A stretch of DNA of 64,000 nt. It comes from Acidovorax sp. NB1. Its GTDB lineage: Bacteria > Pseudomonadota > Gammaproteobacteria > Burkholderiales > Burkholderiaceae_C. Location: the NCBI RefSeq assembly GCF_005405905.1, contig NZ_BJHU01000030.1:274057-338056 (forward strand). The letters are read 5' to 3'. How positions within the stretch are numbered: position 1 is the first letter of the stretch; the number at the start of each line of letters is the position of its first letter. Under the pieces are notes generated by a model that was not told the DNA's origin, ran no database searches, and saw only the letters and a list, made by a program, of their open reading frames with translations. Positions 1 through 9,418 of the stretch are shown in pieces. The position numbers and the translations under genes were made by a program.

Positions 1-288
1 TACGCCTTGCAGACGCTGCGCGAACGCCTGAACGTGCCCATGCTGGTCGATGCCGGTCTGGGCCTGCCGTCGCATGCCTGCCAGGTCATGGAATGGGGCT
101 TTGACGGTGTGCTGCTGAACACCGCCGTCGCCCTGGCACAAGACCCCGTGGCCATGGCCGGTGCGTTTGCCGATGCCGTCAGCGCCGGGCGCGCAGCCCG
201 CCTGGCGGGTGCCATGGCCGCACAAGACGCCGCCCAGCCCAGCACACCCGTGCTGGGCACCCCTTTCTGGCACCACGCCCATGCATGA
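1..288 (+). CDS. thiG: Thiazole synthase ThiG, C-terminal part (cut by window edge)
   Basis: ThiG builds the thiazole phosphate half of thiamine from deoxyxylulose phosphate, a glycine- or tyrosine-derived imine and the ThiS thiocarboxylate, in the cytoplasm. The reading frame is open from base 1, so the N-terminus lies outside the window. The visible 95 residues carry the family's C-terminal barrel signature: [11 protein letters not shown], then [12 protein letters not shown] (phosphate-binding end of the barrel), then AGRAARLAG. The stop codon overlaps the start of thiE by 8 bp, which points to translational coupling in a thiamine operon entering from the left. The last ~25 residues after the barrel are a variable tail. 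Confidence 0.93.
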   Translation, partial: YALQTLRERLNVPMLVDAGLGLPSHACQVMEWGFDGVLLNTAVALAQDPVAMAGAFADAVSAGRAARLAGAMAAQDAAQPSTPVLGTPFWHHAHA

Positions 289-1183
289 CACCACCGCCCT
301 GGCGCACGCCATCTTGAGCCACCACGCGGCCACATTTGCGGGATTTGCACCCGAGCCCGTGCCTGCCTCCACCTCGCAGGAGCCCGTCTACCTGGCCGCG
401 CTGCAAGCCTGCAGCCAGCTGGGCTTCATCGCCCACGACGCCGAATGCCTGGCCCGCGCCTGGCAGGCGCGCGCGCTGCGCACCGGCAGCGCGCAGCCCG
501 AGGCCTGGCCCGACGCCCCCGAAGACTTCGGCCTGCAAGCCCTGCCACGCACCCACCAGTTCGCGCCCTGCCCTGAGCACCTGGGCCTGTACGCCGTGTT
601 GCCCGATGCTGCCTGGGTGGGCCGCATGGCCCGCGCGGGCGTGCCCACGGTGCAGCTGCGCTTCAAGTCTGACGACGCGGCTGCGGTGGAACGCGAAGTG
701 CGCGCCGCCGTGCAGGCCGTGCAGGGCACGGGGGCGCTGCTGTTCATCAACGACCACTGGCGTGTGGCCATTGAGGCCGGTGCCTACGGCATCCACCTGG
801 GTCAGGAGGACCTGGACGCGCTGAAGGCCGACGAGCTGCAGGCGCTGCGCAGCTCGGGCCTGCGCCTGGGCGTCAGCACCCATGGCTATGCCGAAATGGT
901 GCGCGCTGACGCTGTGGGCCCCAGCTACATCGCCATGGGGGCCGTGTTCCCCACCACGCTCAAGAAGATGGCCACCGCCCCCCAGGGCGTAGGCCGGTTG
1001 GGGGTGTACGCGCGGCTGATGCGGCACTACCCGCAGGTGGCGATTGGTGGCATTGGCGCCGAGCAGTTTGCGCAGGTGCTCGCGACGGGGGTGGGCTCCA
1101 TCGCCGTGGTGCGGGCCCTGGTGAACGCGGCAGATCCTGAAAGCGCGGCAGCCCAGCTGATGCAGCACATGGCGCCTGCCTGA
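281..1183 (+). CDS. thiE: Thiamine phosphate synthase ThiE with N-terminal extension
   Basis: Couples the pyrimidine (HMP-PP) and thiazole (THZ-P) halves into thiamine phosphate. The catalytic TIM-barrel domain occupies roughly residues 100-295 of 300: VQLRFK near 124, the pyrophosphate/Mg-binding INDHW near 155, GIHLGQEDL near 170, GVSTHGY, a thiazole-phosphate loop [10 protein letters not shown] and C-terminal VAIGGIG. ThiE is usually about 210 residues, so the first ~100 residues are extra and show no motif I recognise. The ATG at 281 overlaps thiG, as expected for coupled genes; a start 120 bp upstream in the same frame would lie inside thiG and is not preferred. Confidence 0.9.
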   Translation: MHDTTALAHAILSHHAATFAGFAPEPVPASTSQEPVYLAALQACSQLGFIAHDAECLARAWQARALRTGSAQPEAWPDAPEDFGLQALPRTHQFAPCPEHLGLYAVLPDAAWVGRMARAGVPTVQLRFKSDDAAAVEREVRAAVQAVQGTGALLFINDHWRVAIEAGAYGIHLGQEDLDALKADELQALRSSGLRLGVSTHGYAEMVRADAVGPSYIAMGAVFPTTLKKMATAPQGVGRLGVYARLMRHYPQVAIGGIGAEQFAQVLATGVGSIAVVRALVNAADPESAAAQLMQHMAPA

Positions 1184-1355
1184 CGGCGGCGCCAAGGCGC
1201 TCGGGGGGCATGGCGCCCCCCGCCAGGGCTTATTGGGGGAGCGCTGCGCCGAGCATCGGCGACGAAGTCAGGCGCCGCCTCAGGGCATCAACAGCACCCA
1301 CCCCCGCAACGCAGGGGCAGGGGCAACAAGCCACCGGCCCGGCTTTGATCCAGAC

Positions 1356-3539
1356 TTACTTGCTGCGATCGGTCTTGTGCTTCATCTGCTCCAGCTCCAG
1401 CCGCAATTCCATCAGGTCGTTCTCCATGCCAAAACCCACGGCCTGCCCGGAGGGTGGCGGGGGCGTCACGGGCACGGGCGGCAGGTCGCTGAGGGTCAGG
1501 TGCAGAGGTTCTGACAGGTCCAGGTCCAGGGGTGCATGGCCACTGTCGTTGCCGATGGCGGCCGGGGCGGTGGCCACGGGGGCGTTGTTGTTGCCTGCGG
1601 CCGGGCGTGGCGGCATGGCCCCAAAGTCAAACTCCAGGCTGGCCGCGAGCGAATCCAGGGGCGCATCGTCCCGCTGCAACACAGCCGACACCGGGGCTGA
1701 GGCAATCATCGATTCAGCCACCAAGGCCTCGACCCGGGGAGGAGCCAGAGGGGTGGTGCGCTTGCGCGGTGGGGGTTCACCCCGTGCGCTGGCGGGCGTG
1801 GTCTGCGCGATGGACAGCAGCAGCAGCAGGTCGTCGTAGGCCGCCAGATCAAATGGCTCCACGCTTTCGGCCCCGGTGCGGCGGAACAGGAGCGTCTCCA
1901 GCAGGCCCAGCACCTCGGGGGATGTCCACAAGGCCTCGATGTCGGCCAGCGCATCGGTGTAGTGGTAGAGCATGCGCCCCGTGCGGTGGAAGCCGGAAAA
2001 CTCGGGCACCTGCGCATTGAAGGACTGCATGAACTGCGCGCGCAGCTGGGCAAATTCGTCTACCCGGCTGAGCGTGTGGTACAGCCGCAAAAGCTCCAGA
2101 TAGGCCAGTGGCGAGGTCTCGCGGTGCTCTGCAATGTGGTTCTTCAGGACTTCGATGGCCTGCTGGTGCTCGCCCACCGAAATAAAGAACTCGGCCTGCT
2201 GCTGGATGTCAAAAAGCTCTTCCGGGTTGACGATGTGCAGCGATGCCGAGGCGGCTGCCGGTGATGGCAGCGGGACCGGTGCACTCACCAACGGCGGTCT
2301 GGCCGCAGCAGCCACCACCGGCACCGGGCTGGGGGCGGGCACCGTGACAGGAGCGGACGGCCCGGCAGCGGACGGAGCCTCCTCGTCGGGCACAGGCTGC
2401 GTGTCAGACGGCAGCCAGGAATCGCCAGGATCGCGCGCCAGGCCCAGCGCCTCCTCAGCTGCGGCGGTATCGCGTGACCCCAGGGCCACCGAGTCGCCCC
2501 AGGCCCGCACCGCGTGCTGGGACGCCTTGCGCAGGCGCATCCACATCCACGCAGCCACCAGCAGGGCTAGTGCCAGCAGGGCCCCCAGCGCATACACGAT
2601 GGTGGCAGGAAACCGCTCTTGTTCGGCCAGCTCCAGTTGCTGCTGCAGCTGAGCCGCAGCGGCGCGTTCCTTGGCAGCCTGCGCGCGCAGGGCGACGGCC
2701 TCGGATTCCAGTGATTTCAGTTGCTCGCTGTCCTTGAGCAGGGCTTCCGGCTGCGCGTTCAAGGCCTTCCACAACGCAATGGCCTGCGCGCGCTGGGGCG
2801 ACATTTCTTCGGATGGTGTGGCCGACAGCTCGGGGCTTGAACGCAGCGGAACGGGGCTGTCCAGCCAGATGTCCAGGGGCTCAATCACCAGACGAGGGCG
2901 GCTGGCTGGCGCTGCCGCCGAGGCCTTGGCAGGGGCCGGTACCCGTGCCGCAGGTCGCACCGGGGGCGTGGCAGTGGCTGGCGCTACCGGCCGGGCCGCT
3001 GCAGGCACCCTGGGCACCAGGGGCTGGGGCGTGGCGCGCGGGTCCGGAGAGGCTGGCACCGGGCGGCTGTCCTGCGCCCTGGGTGCAGGCCGGGCCGCTT
3101 CAGCACCAGCGGCACCTGGCAGGCGCGACAGGTCAACCGGCAACGCCGATGCGGAGCGCGTGGCAATGGTCGGGAGGTCAGAAAGAAAGGTATAGGTGCG
3201 TGTGGTCTTGCCCGCACACCCTGCCGTGAGGGTTACTGTCAGCACGGGTTCGTCGAGCGCAATCGATGCCATCACCCGCACGCCCGAGGGGCGGCCCCGC
3301 ACTTCTGGCAGGGGCATGACGCGCACCTTGCTGTCAGCAACAGCGTTGTCGCCAGCCACCAGCTTGGCGGTGACGCAGGACGATGCGACATCGGTGCCGG
3401 GGTCAGGCTGCAATTCAAACGCCAGATCGACAGGAGACCCCAACACCACCGTGCCACTGCCACTGCCCAGGGACAGCGCCGAAGCTCCAGCTGCAACCAC
3501 CCACAGCCCCGGTCCAAATATGGTGTTACGGATTTTCAC
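1356..3539 (-). CDS. FimV-like membrane protein (signal peptide, Pro/Ala linker, one TM, TPR-like C-terminus)
   Basis: A 727-residue protein on the FimV/HubP plan. With the GTG start at 3539 it begins VKIRNTIFGPGLWVV, a plausible signal peptide, followed by a LGSPVDLAFEL stretch like the FimV N-terminal periplasmic domain. Next come a Pro/Ala-rich linker, a coiled coil rich in Gln/Glu/Ala, one membrane segment (VYALGALLALALLVAAWMW) and a cytoplasmic part with helical-repeat sequence (FFISVGEHQQAIEVLKNHI). It ends in a second coiled coil (LMELRLELEQMKH). FimV proteins organise the cell pole and type IV pili. An ATG at 3602 is possible, but it lacks a Shine-Dalgarno, spoils the signal peptide and leaves only 9 bp to the divergent gene. 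FimV membership rests on architecture, not close sequence identity. Confidence 0.68.
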   Translation of the reverse strand: MKIRNTIFGPGLWVVAAGASALSLGSGSGTVVLGSPVDLAFELQPDPGTDVASSCVTAKLVAGDNAVADSKVRVMPLPEVRGRPSGVRVMASIALDEPVLTVTLTAGCAGKTTRTYTFLSDLPTIATRSASALPVDLSRLPGAAGAEAARPAPRAQDSRPVPASPDPRATPQPLVPRVPAAARPVAPATATPPVRPAARVPAPAKASAAAPASRPRLVIEPLDIWLDSPVPLRSSPELSATPSEEMSPQRAQAIALWKALNAQPEALLKDSEQLKSLESEAVALRAQAAKERAAAAQLQQQLELAEQERFPATIVYALGALLALALLVAAWMWMRLRKASQHAVRAWGDSVALGSRDTAAAEEALGLARDPGDSWLPSDTQPVPDEEAPSAAGPSAPVTVPAPSPVPVVAAAARPPLVSAPVPLPSPAAASASLHIVNPEELFDIQQQAEFFISVGEHQQAIEVLKNHIAEHRETSPLAYLELLRLYHTLSRVDEFAQLRAQFMQSFNAQVPEFSGFHRTGRMLYHYTDALADIEALWTSPEVLGLLETLLFRRTGAESVEPFDLAAYDDLLLLLSIAQTTPASARGEPPPRKRTTPLAPPRVEALVAESMIASAPVSAVLQRDDAPLDSLAASLEFDFGAMPPRPAAGNNNAPVATAPAAIGNDSGHAPLDLDLSEPLHLTLSDLPPVPVTPPPPSGQAVGFGMENDLMELRLELEQMKHKTDRSK

Positions 3540-3611
3540 AATAAGTTCTGTTTCTGGTCCGAGGCATTCTTGCACATAAGTCCCAGATAAGGCCAGAGCC
3601 ATAATGGCGCT

Positions 3612-5135
3612 ATGAAAATTCAGTTTCCCACCATCGCCATCGTGGGCACCGGCGCTATGGGCCGGGGCATTGCCCAAATCGCAGCCCAGGCCGGCAGCCA
3701 GGTGTTTCTGTTCGACGCCAACCCCGGCGCCGCTGATGCGGCCCAGGCCGCTCTGCAGGACCAGTGGGCCAAGCTGGTGTCCAAAGGCCGCATCGACGAA
3801 ACCCAGGCCAGCGCGCTGACCGCACGCCTGCACCCTGTGAAGGCCGTGGCCGACCTGGCAGGCTGTGACCTGGTGGTGGAGGCCATCGTCGAGCGCCTGG
3901 ATGTGAAGAAGGCGCTGTTTGCCGAGCTGGAAGCCGTGGTGCGCCCGGATACCGTGCTGGCCACCAACACCTCGTCGCTGTCCGTCACCGCCATCGGCGC
4001 TGGCCTGCAGCGGCCCGAACGCCTGGCGGGTTTCCACTTCTTCAACCCGGTTCCGCTCATGAAAGTGGTGGAAGTGATTGCCGGGCTCAAGACCGGTGCC
4101 GCCGTGTGCGCGGCCCTGGCCGCCTACGCACGGGAAATGGGCCACACGCCCGTTCAGGCGCAAGACACGCCCGGTTTCATCGTGAACCACGCAGGCCGTG
4201 GCTTTGGCACCGAGGCCCTGCGCATCGTGGGAGAAGGCGTGGCCGACTTTGCCACCATCGACCGCATCCTGCGCGACCAGGTGGGTTTCAAGCTCGGGCC
4301 TTTCGAGTTGATGGACCTCACGGCGCTTGACGTGTCGCACCCGGTGATGGAGTCCATCTACCGCCAGTATTACGACGAGCCCCGCTTTCGCCCCAGTGTG
4401 ATCACCGCGCAGCGCCTGGCAGGCGGCGTGGTGGGCAAGAAGGTGGGCGAAGGCTTTTACCGCTACGTGGATGGCGTGGCGCAAGTACCCGCAGAGGCGC
4501 CGCCGCCCGTGGTGACCGAGATTCCCCCCGTGTGGGTCTCGCCCCGTGCCGCGCGCCGTGCGGAGCTGTACCAGTTGCTCAAGGACCTGGGCGCCACCAT
4601 CGAAACCGGCCAATCGCCCTCGCCCCAGGCCATCACGCTGGTCGCGCCGCTGGGGTTTGACATCACCACTGTGGCGGTCGTGGAGCGGCTGGACCCCGCC
4701 CGCACCATCGGCATTGACATGCTGATTGACGACGCCGCCACCAAACGCCGCGTGCTGGCCACCAACCCCGCTACGCGCGTGGACATCCGCAACGCGGCGC
4801 ATGCGCTGTTTGCCCGCGACGGCAAGGCCGTCAGCGTGATCCGCGACAGCGGTGGCTTCGTCACCCAGCGCGTGGTGGCCACCATCGTCAACATCGCCAG
4901 CGACATCTGCCAGCAAGGCATCTGCACCCCCAAGGACCTGGAGACTGCTGTGACCCTGGGCCTGGGCTACCCACTGGGCCCGCTGGCCATGGGCGACCGC
5001 TGGGGCCCGACGAACATCCTCGAAGTGCTGTTCAACATGCAGACCGTGTATGGCGACACCCGCTACCGCCCCAGCCCCTGGCTGCGTCGGCGCGGCGCCA
5101 TTGGCCTGAGCCTGAGCCACGTCGAAGAAGCCTGA
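3612..5135 (+). CDS. 3-hydroxyacyl-CoA dehydrogenase, PaaH/PaaC type
   Basis: NAD-dependent oxidation of 3-hydroxyacyl-CoA to 3-oxoacyl-CoA, as in beta-oxidation or the lower phenylacetate pathway. The 507 residues start with a Rossmann NAD motif IVGTGAMGRG (10-19), then DLVVEAIVE, TNTSSLSVT and the catalytic HFFNPVPLMKVVE (His near 142). A first 3HCDH C-terminal domain ends at GKKVGEGFYRY (~280), and a second, divergent copy with GYPLGPLAMGDRWG follows. Two C-terminal domains and ~500 residues fit PaaH-type enzymes rather than FadB fusions. The next gene is an enoyl-CoA hydratase 36 bp downstream, so the two are probably co-transcribed. Its physiological substrate cannot be read from the sequence. 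Confidence 0.9.
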   Translation: MKIQFPTIAIVGTGAMGRGIAQIAAQAGSQVFLFDANPGAADAAQAALQDQWAKLVSKGRIDETQASALTARLHPVKAVADLAGCDLVVEAIVERLDVKKALFAELEAVVRPDTVLATNTSSLSVTAIGAGLQRPERLAGFHFFNPVPLMKVVEVIAGLKTGAAVCAALAAYAREMGHTPVQAQDTPGFIVNHAGRGFGTEALRIVGEGVADFATIDRILRDQVGFKLGPFELMDLTALDVSHPVMESIYRQYYDEPRFRPSVITAQRLAGGVVGKKVGEGFYRYVDGVAQVPAEAPPPVVTEIPPVWVSPRAARRAELYQLLKDLGATIETGQSPSPQAITLVAPLGFDITTVAVVERLDPARTIGIDMLIDDAATKRRVLATNPATRVDIRNAAHALFARDGKAVSVIRDSGGFVTQRVVATIVNIASDICQQGICTPKDLETAVTLGLGYPLGPLAMGDRWGPTNILEVLFNMQTVYGDTRYRPSPWLRRRGAIGLSLSHVEEA

Positions 5136-5171
5136 TCGCCCAGCACCACGGCCACTCCACCGAAGACCGCC

Positions 5172-5951
5172 ATGCCCGCAGAACTCCGAAGCACAAGCCA
5201 GGGCCAGACCCTGATCCTGACCCTCAGCAACCCCGAGCGGCGCAACGCCATTGACCCGGCCATGTATGCCGCCGGAGTGGAGGCGCTGAGCGTGGCTGAG
5301 AGCAGCGCCGATATCCGCAGCGTGGTCATTACCGGGTCGGACGGCATGTTCTGCTCGGGCGGCAACCTGCAGCGGCTGCTGGCCAACCGCCAGCAGCCAC
5401 CCGAGGTGCAGGCCCAGAGCATCGAGGGCCTGCACAACTGGATCGAAACCATCCGCACCTACCCCAAGCCGGTGATTGCAGCGGTGGAAGGCGCGGCGGC
5501 CGGTGCAGGCTTTTCGCTCGCGCTGGCCTGCGACTTCATCGTGGCGGCGCGCAATGCAGTGTTCGTGATGGCCTACAGCAACGTGGCGCTGTCCCCCGAT
5601 GGCGGCGCCAGCTGGAGCCTGTCGCAGGCCCTGCCCCGCCAGATCGCCGCCGAGATCCTCATGGGTGGCGAGCGCATCGGCGCCGAGCGGCTGCATGCCC
5701 TGGGCCTGGTCAACCGCGTGGCCGAAGCAGGCTCCGCACTGGACGCCGCGCTCGCACTGGCCGAGCAGCTCAATGCCAAGGCCCCCAACGCGCTGGCCAG
5801 CATCAAAGAGCTGCTCAACGAAGCGCCCCGCGCCAGCCTCACCCAGCACCTTGGCCATGAGCGCGATCACTTCGTGAAAAACCTGCACCACGCCAACGGC
5901 GGTGCAGGCATTTCAGCCTTCCTCGAAAAACGCGTGCCACGCTACGAATAG
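5172..5951 (+). CDS. Enoyl-CoA hydratase/isomerase family protein (PaaG-like)
   Basis: Crotonase-fold enzyme of 259 residues acting on CoA thioesters together with the dehydrogenase upstream. Visible signatures are NPERRNAID at the N-terminus, the oxyanion-hole turn GMFCSGGNL (~60) and the second oxyanion segment GAAAGAGFSLALACDF (~110). An active-site loop SPDGGASWSL (~140) carries Asp where classical hydratases have Glu, as in PaaG-type isomerases. The helical C-terminus ends FLEKRVPRYE, consistent with the trimer-forming tail. It may be an oxepin-CoA hydrolase or 2,3-dehydroadipyl-CoA hydratase of phenylacetate degradation, but no other paa gene is in the window. A terminator follows. Confidence 0.85.
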   Translation: MPAELRSTSQGQTLILTLSNPERRNAIDPAMYAAGVEALSVAESSADIRSVVITGSDGMFCSGGNLQRLLANRQQPPEVQAQSIEGLHNWIETIRTYPKPVIAAVEGAAAGAGFSLALACDFIVAARNAVFVMAYSNVALSPDGGASWSLSQALPRQIAAEILMGGERIGAERLHALGLVNRVAEAGSALDAALALAEQLNAKAPNALASIKELLNEAPRASLTQHLGHERDHFVKNLHHANGGAGISAFLEKRVPRYE

Positions 5952-5983
5952 CGCGCACAAACACCCAACGCTCAGCGCTTCAG

Positions 5984-6019
5984 GCCCCTGGCTGCCACAA
6001 CGGCAGCCAAGGGCTTTTT
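5984..6019 (+). terminator. Rho-independent terminator after the enoyl-CoA hydratase gene
   Basis: A strong inverted repeat (GCCCCTGGCTGCC / GGCAGCCAAGGGC) with a 4-6 base loop is followed directly by CTTTTTG, 33 bp after the stop codon. It should end the dehydrogenase-hydratase transcript before the Crp/Fnr gene. Confidence 0.75.
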
Positions 6020-6130
6020 GTTGCGCGGGCTCGGCGCAGAGGTGGCAGACGCGCAGGTGACAACCCTGACGCAGCGCGCAGGTCCCTCACGCGACAATGG
6101 CCCCGTTACCAGTCACGCAAAAGACAGACC

Positions 6131-6850
6131 ATGGACGACCCGATTCTTACTATCGAAGAACGTGAAGCGATCAACTCCGGTCGCTGGTTTTCATCACTCT
6201 CACCTTCGCTACGCCACGACATCCTCCGATGTGCATACGTCAAACGCTTCAAGGACGGCGGCCTCATTGCCGCACGCGGGGATCCACCCGAGGAGTGGAT
6301 TGCCTGCGCGCGCGGCGCGGTGCGTGTGAGCTCCACCTCCATCTCGGGCAAGCAGATCACGCTGACGTATGTGGAGCCGGGCATCTGGTTCGGCGACGTG
6401 GCGATCTTCGATGGGGACCGGCGCACACACGACGCCTACGCACACGGCGACACCACCATCCTGTGCGTGGCCAAGGCCGACTTCCGCAAGATCCTGGCCG
6501 TGCACACCGAGCTGTACGAAGCCATGCTGCGCCTGCATGCGCGGCGCATTCGCCAGCTCTTCGGGCTGGTGGAAGACCTCAACACGCTGCCCCTGCGATC
6601 GCGCCTGGCCAAGCAGCTGGTGCATCTGGTGCGCAGCTATGGGGTGCCCAGCCTGTCGGACGGCAGCGAAATGCGCATCAGCCTGCAACTGGCGCAAGAA
6701 GAACTTGCGCAGCTGCTGGGCGCATCACGCCAGCGCGTGAACCAGGAGCTCAAAGCCATGGAGCGCGAGGATGCCATCCGCATCGAGCCGGGCGGCCTGG
6801 TGGTGCGCGACCGCGATGCACTCATGCGCATTGCGGAAACCGACAACTGA
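6131..6850 (+). CDS. Crp/Fnr family transcriptional regulator
   Basis: A 239-residue regulator. Residues ~20-135 form a cyclic-nucleotide-binding-like beta-roll (VKRFKDGGLIAARGD, WFGDVAIFDGDRRTHDAYA). A long dimerisation helix follows (~130-160). The C-terminal winged helix-turn-helix reads QEELAQLLGASRQRVNQELKAME (recognition helix near 200). There is no N-terminal Cys cluster of the FNR type, so it is not an oxygen-sensing Fe-S FNR. The glycine-rich phosphate cassette of true CRP is only partly recognisable, so the effector is unknown. It sits 28 bp before the kinase gene and probably regulates that operon. Confidence 0.88.
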   Translation: MDDPILTIEEREAINSGRWFSSLSPSLRHDILRCAYVKRFKDGGLIAARGDPPEEWIACARGAVRVSSTSISGKQITLTYVEPGIWFGDVAIFDGDRRTHDAYAHGDTTILCVAKADFRKILAVHTELYEAMLRLHARRIRQLFGLVEDLNTLPLRSRLAKQLVHLVRSYGVPSLSDGSEMRISLQLAQEELAQLLGASRQRVNQELKAMEREDAIRIEPGGLVVRDRDALMRIAETDN

Positions 6851-6878
6851 AGAACAACAAACTCTCCGCCCTTCTCTC

Positions 6879-7964
6879 ATGAGCAACTTTGACCATTTCG
6901 TTGGCACCCGGCCCGTTTCGGACCAGCACGCGTTTGACACTGCCGCACTGAGCACCTGGCTCGCACAGAACATGAAGGGCTTTGCGGGCCCCCTGACGGT
7001 GGAGATGTTCAAGGGCGGGCAGTCCAACCCCACCTACAAGCTCATCACATCCACCACCAGCTATGTGATGCGCGCCAAGCCCGGCCCGGTGGCCAAGCTG
7101 CTGCCCTCGGCCCACGCCATCGAGCGTGAATTTGCCGTGATGAGCGGCCTGTATGGCACCGACGTGCCCGTGCCGCGCATGTTTGTGCTGTGCGAAGACG
7201 AATCGGTCATCGGCCGCGCCTTCTACGTGATGGAGTGCATGCAGGGTCGTGTGCTGTGGGACCAGTCCCTGCCCGGCATGTCGCAGGCCGAGCGCGGCGC
7301 CATCTACAACGAAATGAACCGCGTGATCGCCGCGCTGCACACCGTGAAGTTTGCAGACCGGGGCCTGGCCAGCTACGGCAAGCCAGGCAACTATTTCGAC
7401 CGCCAGATCGGCCGCTGGAGCAAGCAATATGTCGCCTCCATCACGCAGCCCATCCCCGAGATGGACAAGCTCATGGAATGGCTGCCCGCGCACATACCGG
7501 CCAGCGCGCGCGACGAGGGCCAGGTGTCCATCGTGCATGGCGACTATCGCCTGGACAACCTCATGTTCCACCCCACCGAGCCCCGTGTCATCGCCGTGCT
7601 CGACTGGGAGCTGTCCACCCTGGGCCACCCGCTGGCCGACTTCAGCTACCACTGCATGAGCTGGCACATCCCTGCCGCCATGGGCCGGGGCATCGCGGGC
7701 CAGGACCTGGCCGCACTGGGTATCCCCAGCGAAGACAGCTACATCCACCTGTACTGCGAACGCACCGGCATCGCGACGCCCGAGGCGCTGCGCGCCGACT
7801 GGAACTTTTACCTCGCCTACAACATGTTCCGCATCGCGGCCATCCTGCAGGGCATTGCCAAGCGCGTCGAGGCAGGCACCGCCTCCAGCGCGCAGGCCAA
7901 GGCCTCGGGCGACACCGCGCGGCCCATGGCCGAGCTGGCCTGGTCGTTCGCACAGCGCGGCTGA
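6879..7964 (+). CDS. APH-family phosphotransferase (ACAD10/11 kinase-domain type)
   Basis: A 361-residue aminoglycoside-phosphotransferase-fold kinase. The ATP-binding N-lobe contains [12 protein letters not shown] (~45) and VMRAKPGP. The catalytic Brenner motif is [10 protein letters not shown] (~225), and the metal-binding [14 protein letters not shown] follows (~245). This is the form found in the kinase half of animal ACAD10/ACAD11, not in antibiotic-resistance enzymes. An acyl-CoA dehydrogenase lies 74 bp downstream, matching the second half of those fusions. From the family I infer phosphorylation of a hydroxyacyl-CoA ahead of dehydrogenase action; antibiotic modification is unlikely. 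The start at 6879 gives the conserved N-terminus; in-frame sequence upstream lies inside the regulator gene. Confidence 0.88.
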   Translation: MSNFDHFVGTRPVSDQHAFDTAALSTWLAQNMKGFAGPLTVEMFKGGQSNPTYKLITSTTSYVMRAKPGPVAKLLPSAHAIEREFAVMSGLYGTDVPVPRMFVLCEDESVIGRAFYVMECMQGRVLWDQSLPGMSQAERGAIYNEMNRVIAALHTVKFADRGLASYGKPGNYFDRQIGRWSKQYVASITQPIPEMDKLMEWLPAHIPASARDEGQVSIVHGDYRLDNLMFHPTEPRVIAVLDWELSTLGHPLADFSYHCMSWHIPAAMGRGIAGQDLAALGIPSEDSYIHLYCERTGIATPEALRADWNFYLAYNMFRIAAILQGIAKRVEAGTASSAQAKASGDTARPMAELAWSFAQRG

Positions 7965-8038
7965 GCACGCGGCGAGGGCGCCACAGCAAAGACACTGGCA
8001 AAAACGCCGCCCCACGATTACCAACGGAGAAGAAACCC

Positions 8039-9313
8039 ATGGACTTTGACTACTCGCCCAAAACCAAGGAACTGCAGGCCAAACTGCTCCAGTTCATGGA
8101 CGACCACATCTACCCGAACGAAGCCACCTACACCGCCGAACTGGCGGCCAACACGGCTGCGGGCAAGCGCTGGAGCGCGCTCAAGACCATCGAAGACCTC
8201 AAGCCCAAGGCCCAGGCCGCAGGCCTGTGGAACCTGTTTCTGCCGGTGGACAGCGCAGCCGCCTCGGGCTACAACGGCGCGGGCCTGACCAACCAGGAAT
8301 ACGCCCCCCTGGCCGAGATCATGGGCCGCGTGCCATGGGCGAGCGAGGTCTTCAACTGCTCTGCCCCCGACACCGGCAACATGGAAACCATTGCGCGCTA
8401 TGGCGACGAGGCCAACAAGGCCCGCTGGCTCAAGCCCCTGCTCGAAGGCAAGATCCGCTCGGCCTTCGCGATGACCGAGCCCGACGTGGCATCGAGCGAC
8501 GCGACCAACATCGAGACGCGCATCGAGCGCGACGGCGACGAGTACGTCATCAACGGCCGCAAGTGGTGGATCTCTGGTGCCGCCGACCCGCGCTGCTCGG
8601 TGTTCATCACCATGGGCAAGACCGACCCCGAAGCGCCTCGCCACTCGCAGCAGAGCATGGTGCTGGTGCCAGCTGACGCCAAGGGCATCACCATCATCCG
8701 CCCGCTGAACGTGCTGGGCTACGACGACGCACCGCACGGCCACGTCGAGATGACCTTCGAGAACGTGCGCGTACCCGTCTCCAACATCCTGCTGGGCGAA
8801 GGCCGTGGTTTCGAGATCGCACAAGGGCGCCTGGGCCCCGGCCGCATCCACCACTGCATGCGCCTTATCGGCCTGGCCGAACGCGCGCTGGAACTGATGT
8901 GCAAGCGCGCCTCCTCGCGCACCGCCTTTGGCAAGACCGTCGCGCAGCAAACCGTGACACAAGAGCGCATCGCTGAAGCCCGCTGCAAGATCGACATGGC
9001 CCGCCTGCTCACCCTCAAGGCCGCCTGGCTGATGGACGTAGCCGGCAACAAGGTCGCCAAGACCGAGATCGCCATGATCAAGGTGGTGGCGCCCAGCATG
9101 GCCTGCCAGGTGATCGACTGGGCCATGCAGGTACACGGCGGAGGCGGCATGAGCGACGACTTCCCGCTGGCCTATGCCTACGCCGGCGCGCGCACCCTGC
9201 GCTTTGCCGACGGCCCGGACGAAGTGCACCGCAATGCAATCGCCAAGTGGGAGCTGGGCAAGTACGGCGCCTACGGCCGTGATGCGGGTGTGCCTATCAC
9301 GCGCGGGGCTTGA
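8039..9313 (+). CDS. Acyl-CoA dehydrogenase (ACAD10/11 type)
   Basis: FAD-dependent acyl-CoA dehydrogenase of 424 residues. Landmarks are the family signature [16 protein letters not shown] (~140) and the flavin/substrate segment [16 protein letters not shown]. Next come [24 protein letters not shown] (~250; two overlapping runs), [15 protein letters not shown] and a C-terminal [10 protein letters not shown] (~395). The GPDEVH form is typical of the ACAD10/11 branch. GAGAAGAAA lies upstream as a ribosome-binding site. With the adjacent APH kinase it forms a split version of the eukaryotic kinase-dehydrogenase fusion. A terminator follows within 105 bp. Confidence 0.92.
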   Translation: MDFDYSPKTKELQAKLLQFMDDHIYPNEATYTAELAANTAAGKRWSALKTIEDLKPKAQAAGLWNLFLPVDSAAASGYNGAGLTNQEYAPLAEIMGRVPWASEVFNCSAPDTGNMETIARYGDEANKARWLKPLLEGKIRSAFAMTEPDVASSDATNIETRIERDGDEYVINGRKWWISGAADPRCSVFITMGKTDPEAPRHSQQSMVLVPADAKGITIIRPLNVLGYDDAPHGHVEMTFENVRVPVSNILLGEGRGFEIAQGRLGPGRIHHCMRLIGLAERALELMCKRASSRTAFGKTVAQQTVTQERIAEARCKIDMARLLTLKAAWLMDVAGNKVAKTEIAMIKVVAPSMACQVIDWAMQVHGGGGMSDDFPLAYAYAGARTLRFADGPDEVHRNAIAKWELGKYGAYGRDAGVPITRGA

Positions 9314-9389
9314 TCAGAGGCACTCTCTGCCTGAGGCCCTGCGGGCCTCCCTTCCCCGCTCTTGCGTCACTGCGCGCTGCGAGCGGGGA

Positions 9390-9418
9390 ACGCCGCCCTC
9401 GCTGCTGGGCGGCTTTTG
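9390..9418 (+). terminator. Terminator after the kinase/acyl-CoA dehydrogenase operon
   Basis: A perfect 7-bp stem (GCCGCCC / GGGCGGC) with an 8-base loop is followed by TTTTGCT. Just upstream (9354-9387) is a second stem, CCCCGCTC / GAGCGGGG. The pair resembles the GC-rich palindromic units often seen after genes in this group. Confidence 0.65.

Noticed and set aside
1199..1224. GGGGGGC / GCGCCCCCC hairpin after thiE as a terminator
   Set aside because: Strong stem but no T-run on either strand; could only be a weak or processing signal.
3600..5891. In-frame extension of the FimV-like gene to a 1511-residue minus-strand frame
   Set aside because: It runs antisense across the dehydrogenase and hydratase genes. 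The open frame is a by-product of GC-rich codons on the opposite strand; the encoded sequence is His/Gly-rich and unlike any protein.
6879..7964. Antibiotic resistance (aminoglycoside phosphotransferase)
   Set aside because: The fold is shared, but sequence and neighbour match the ACAD10/11 kinase type, not resistance enzymes.
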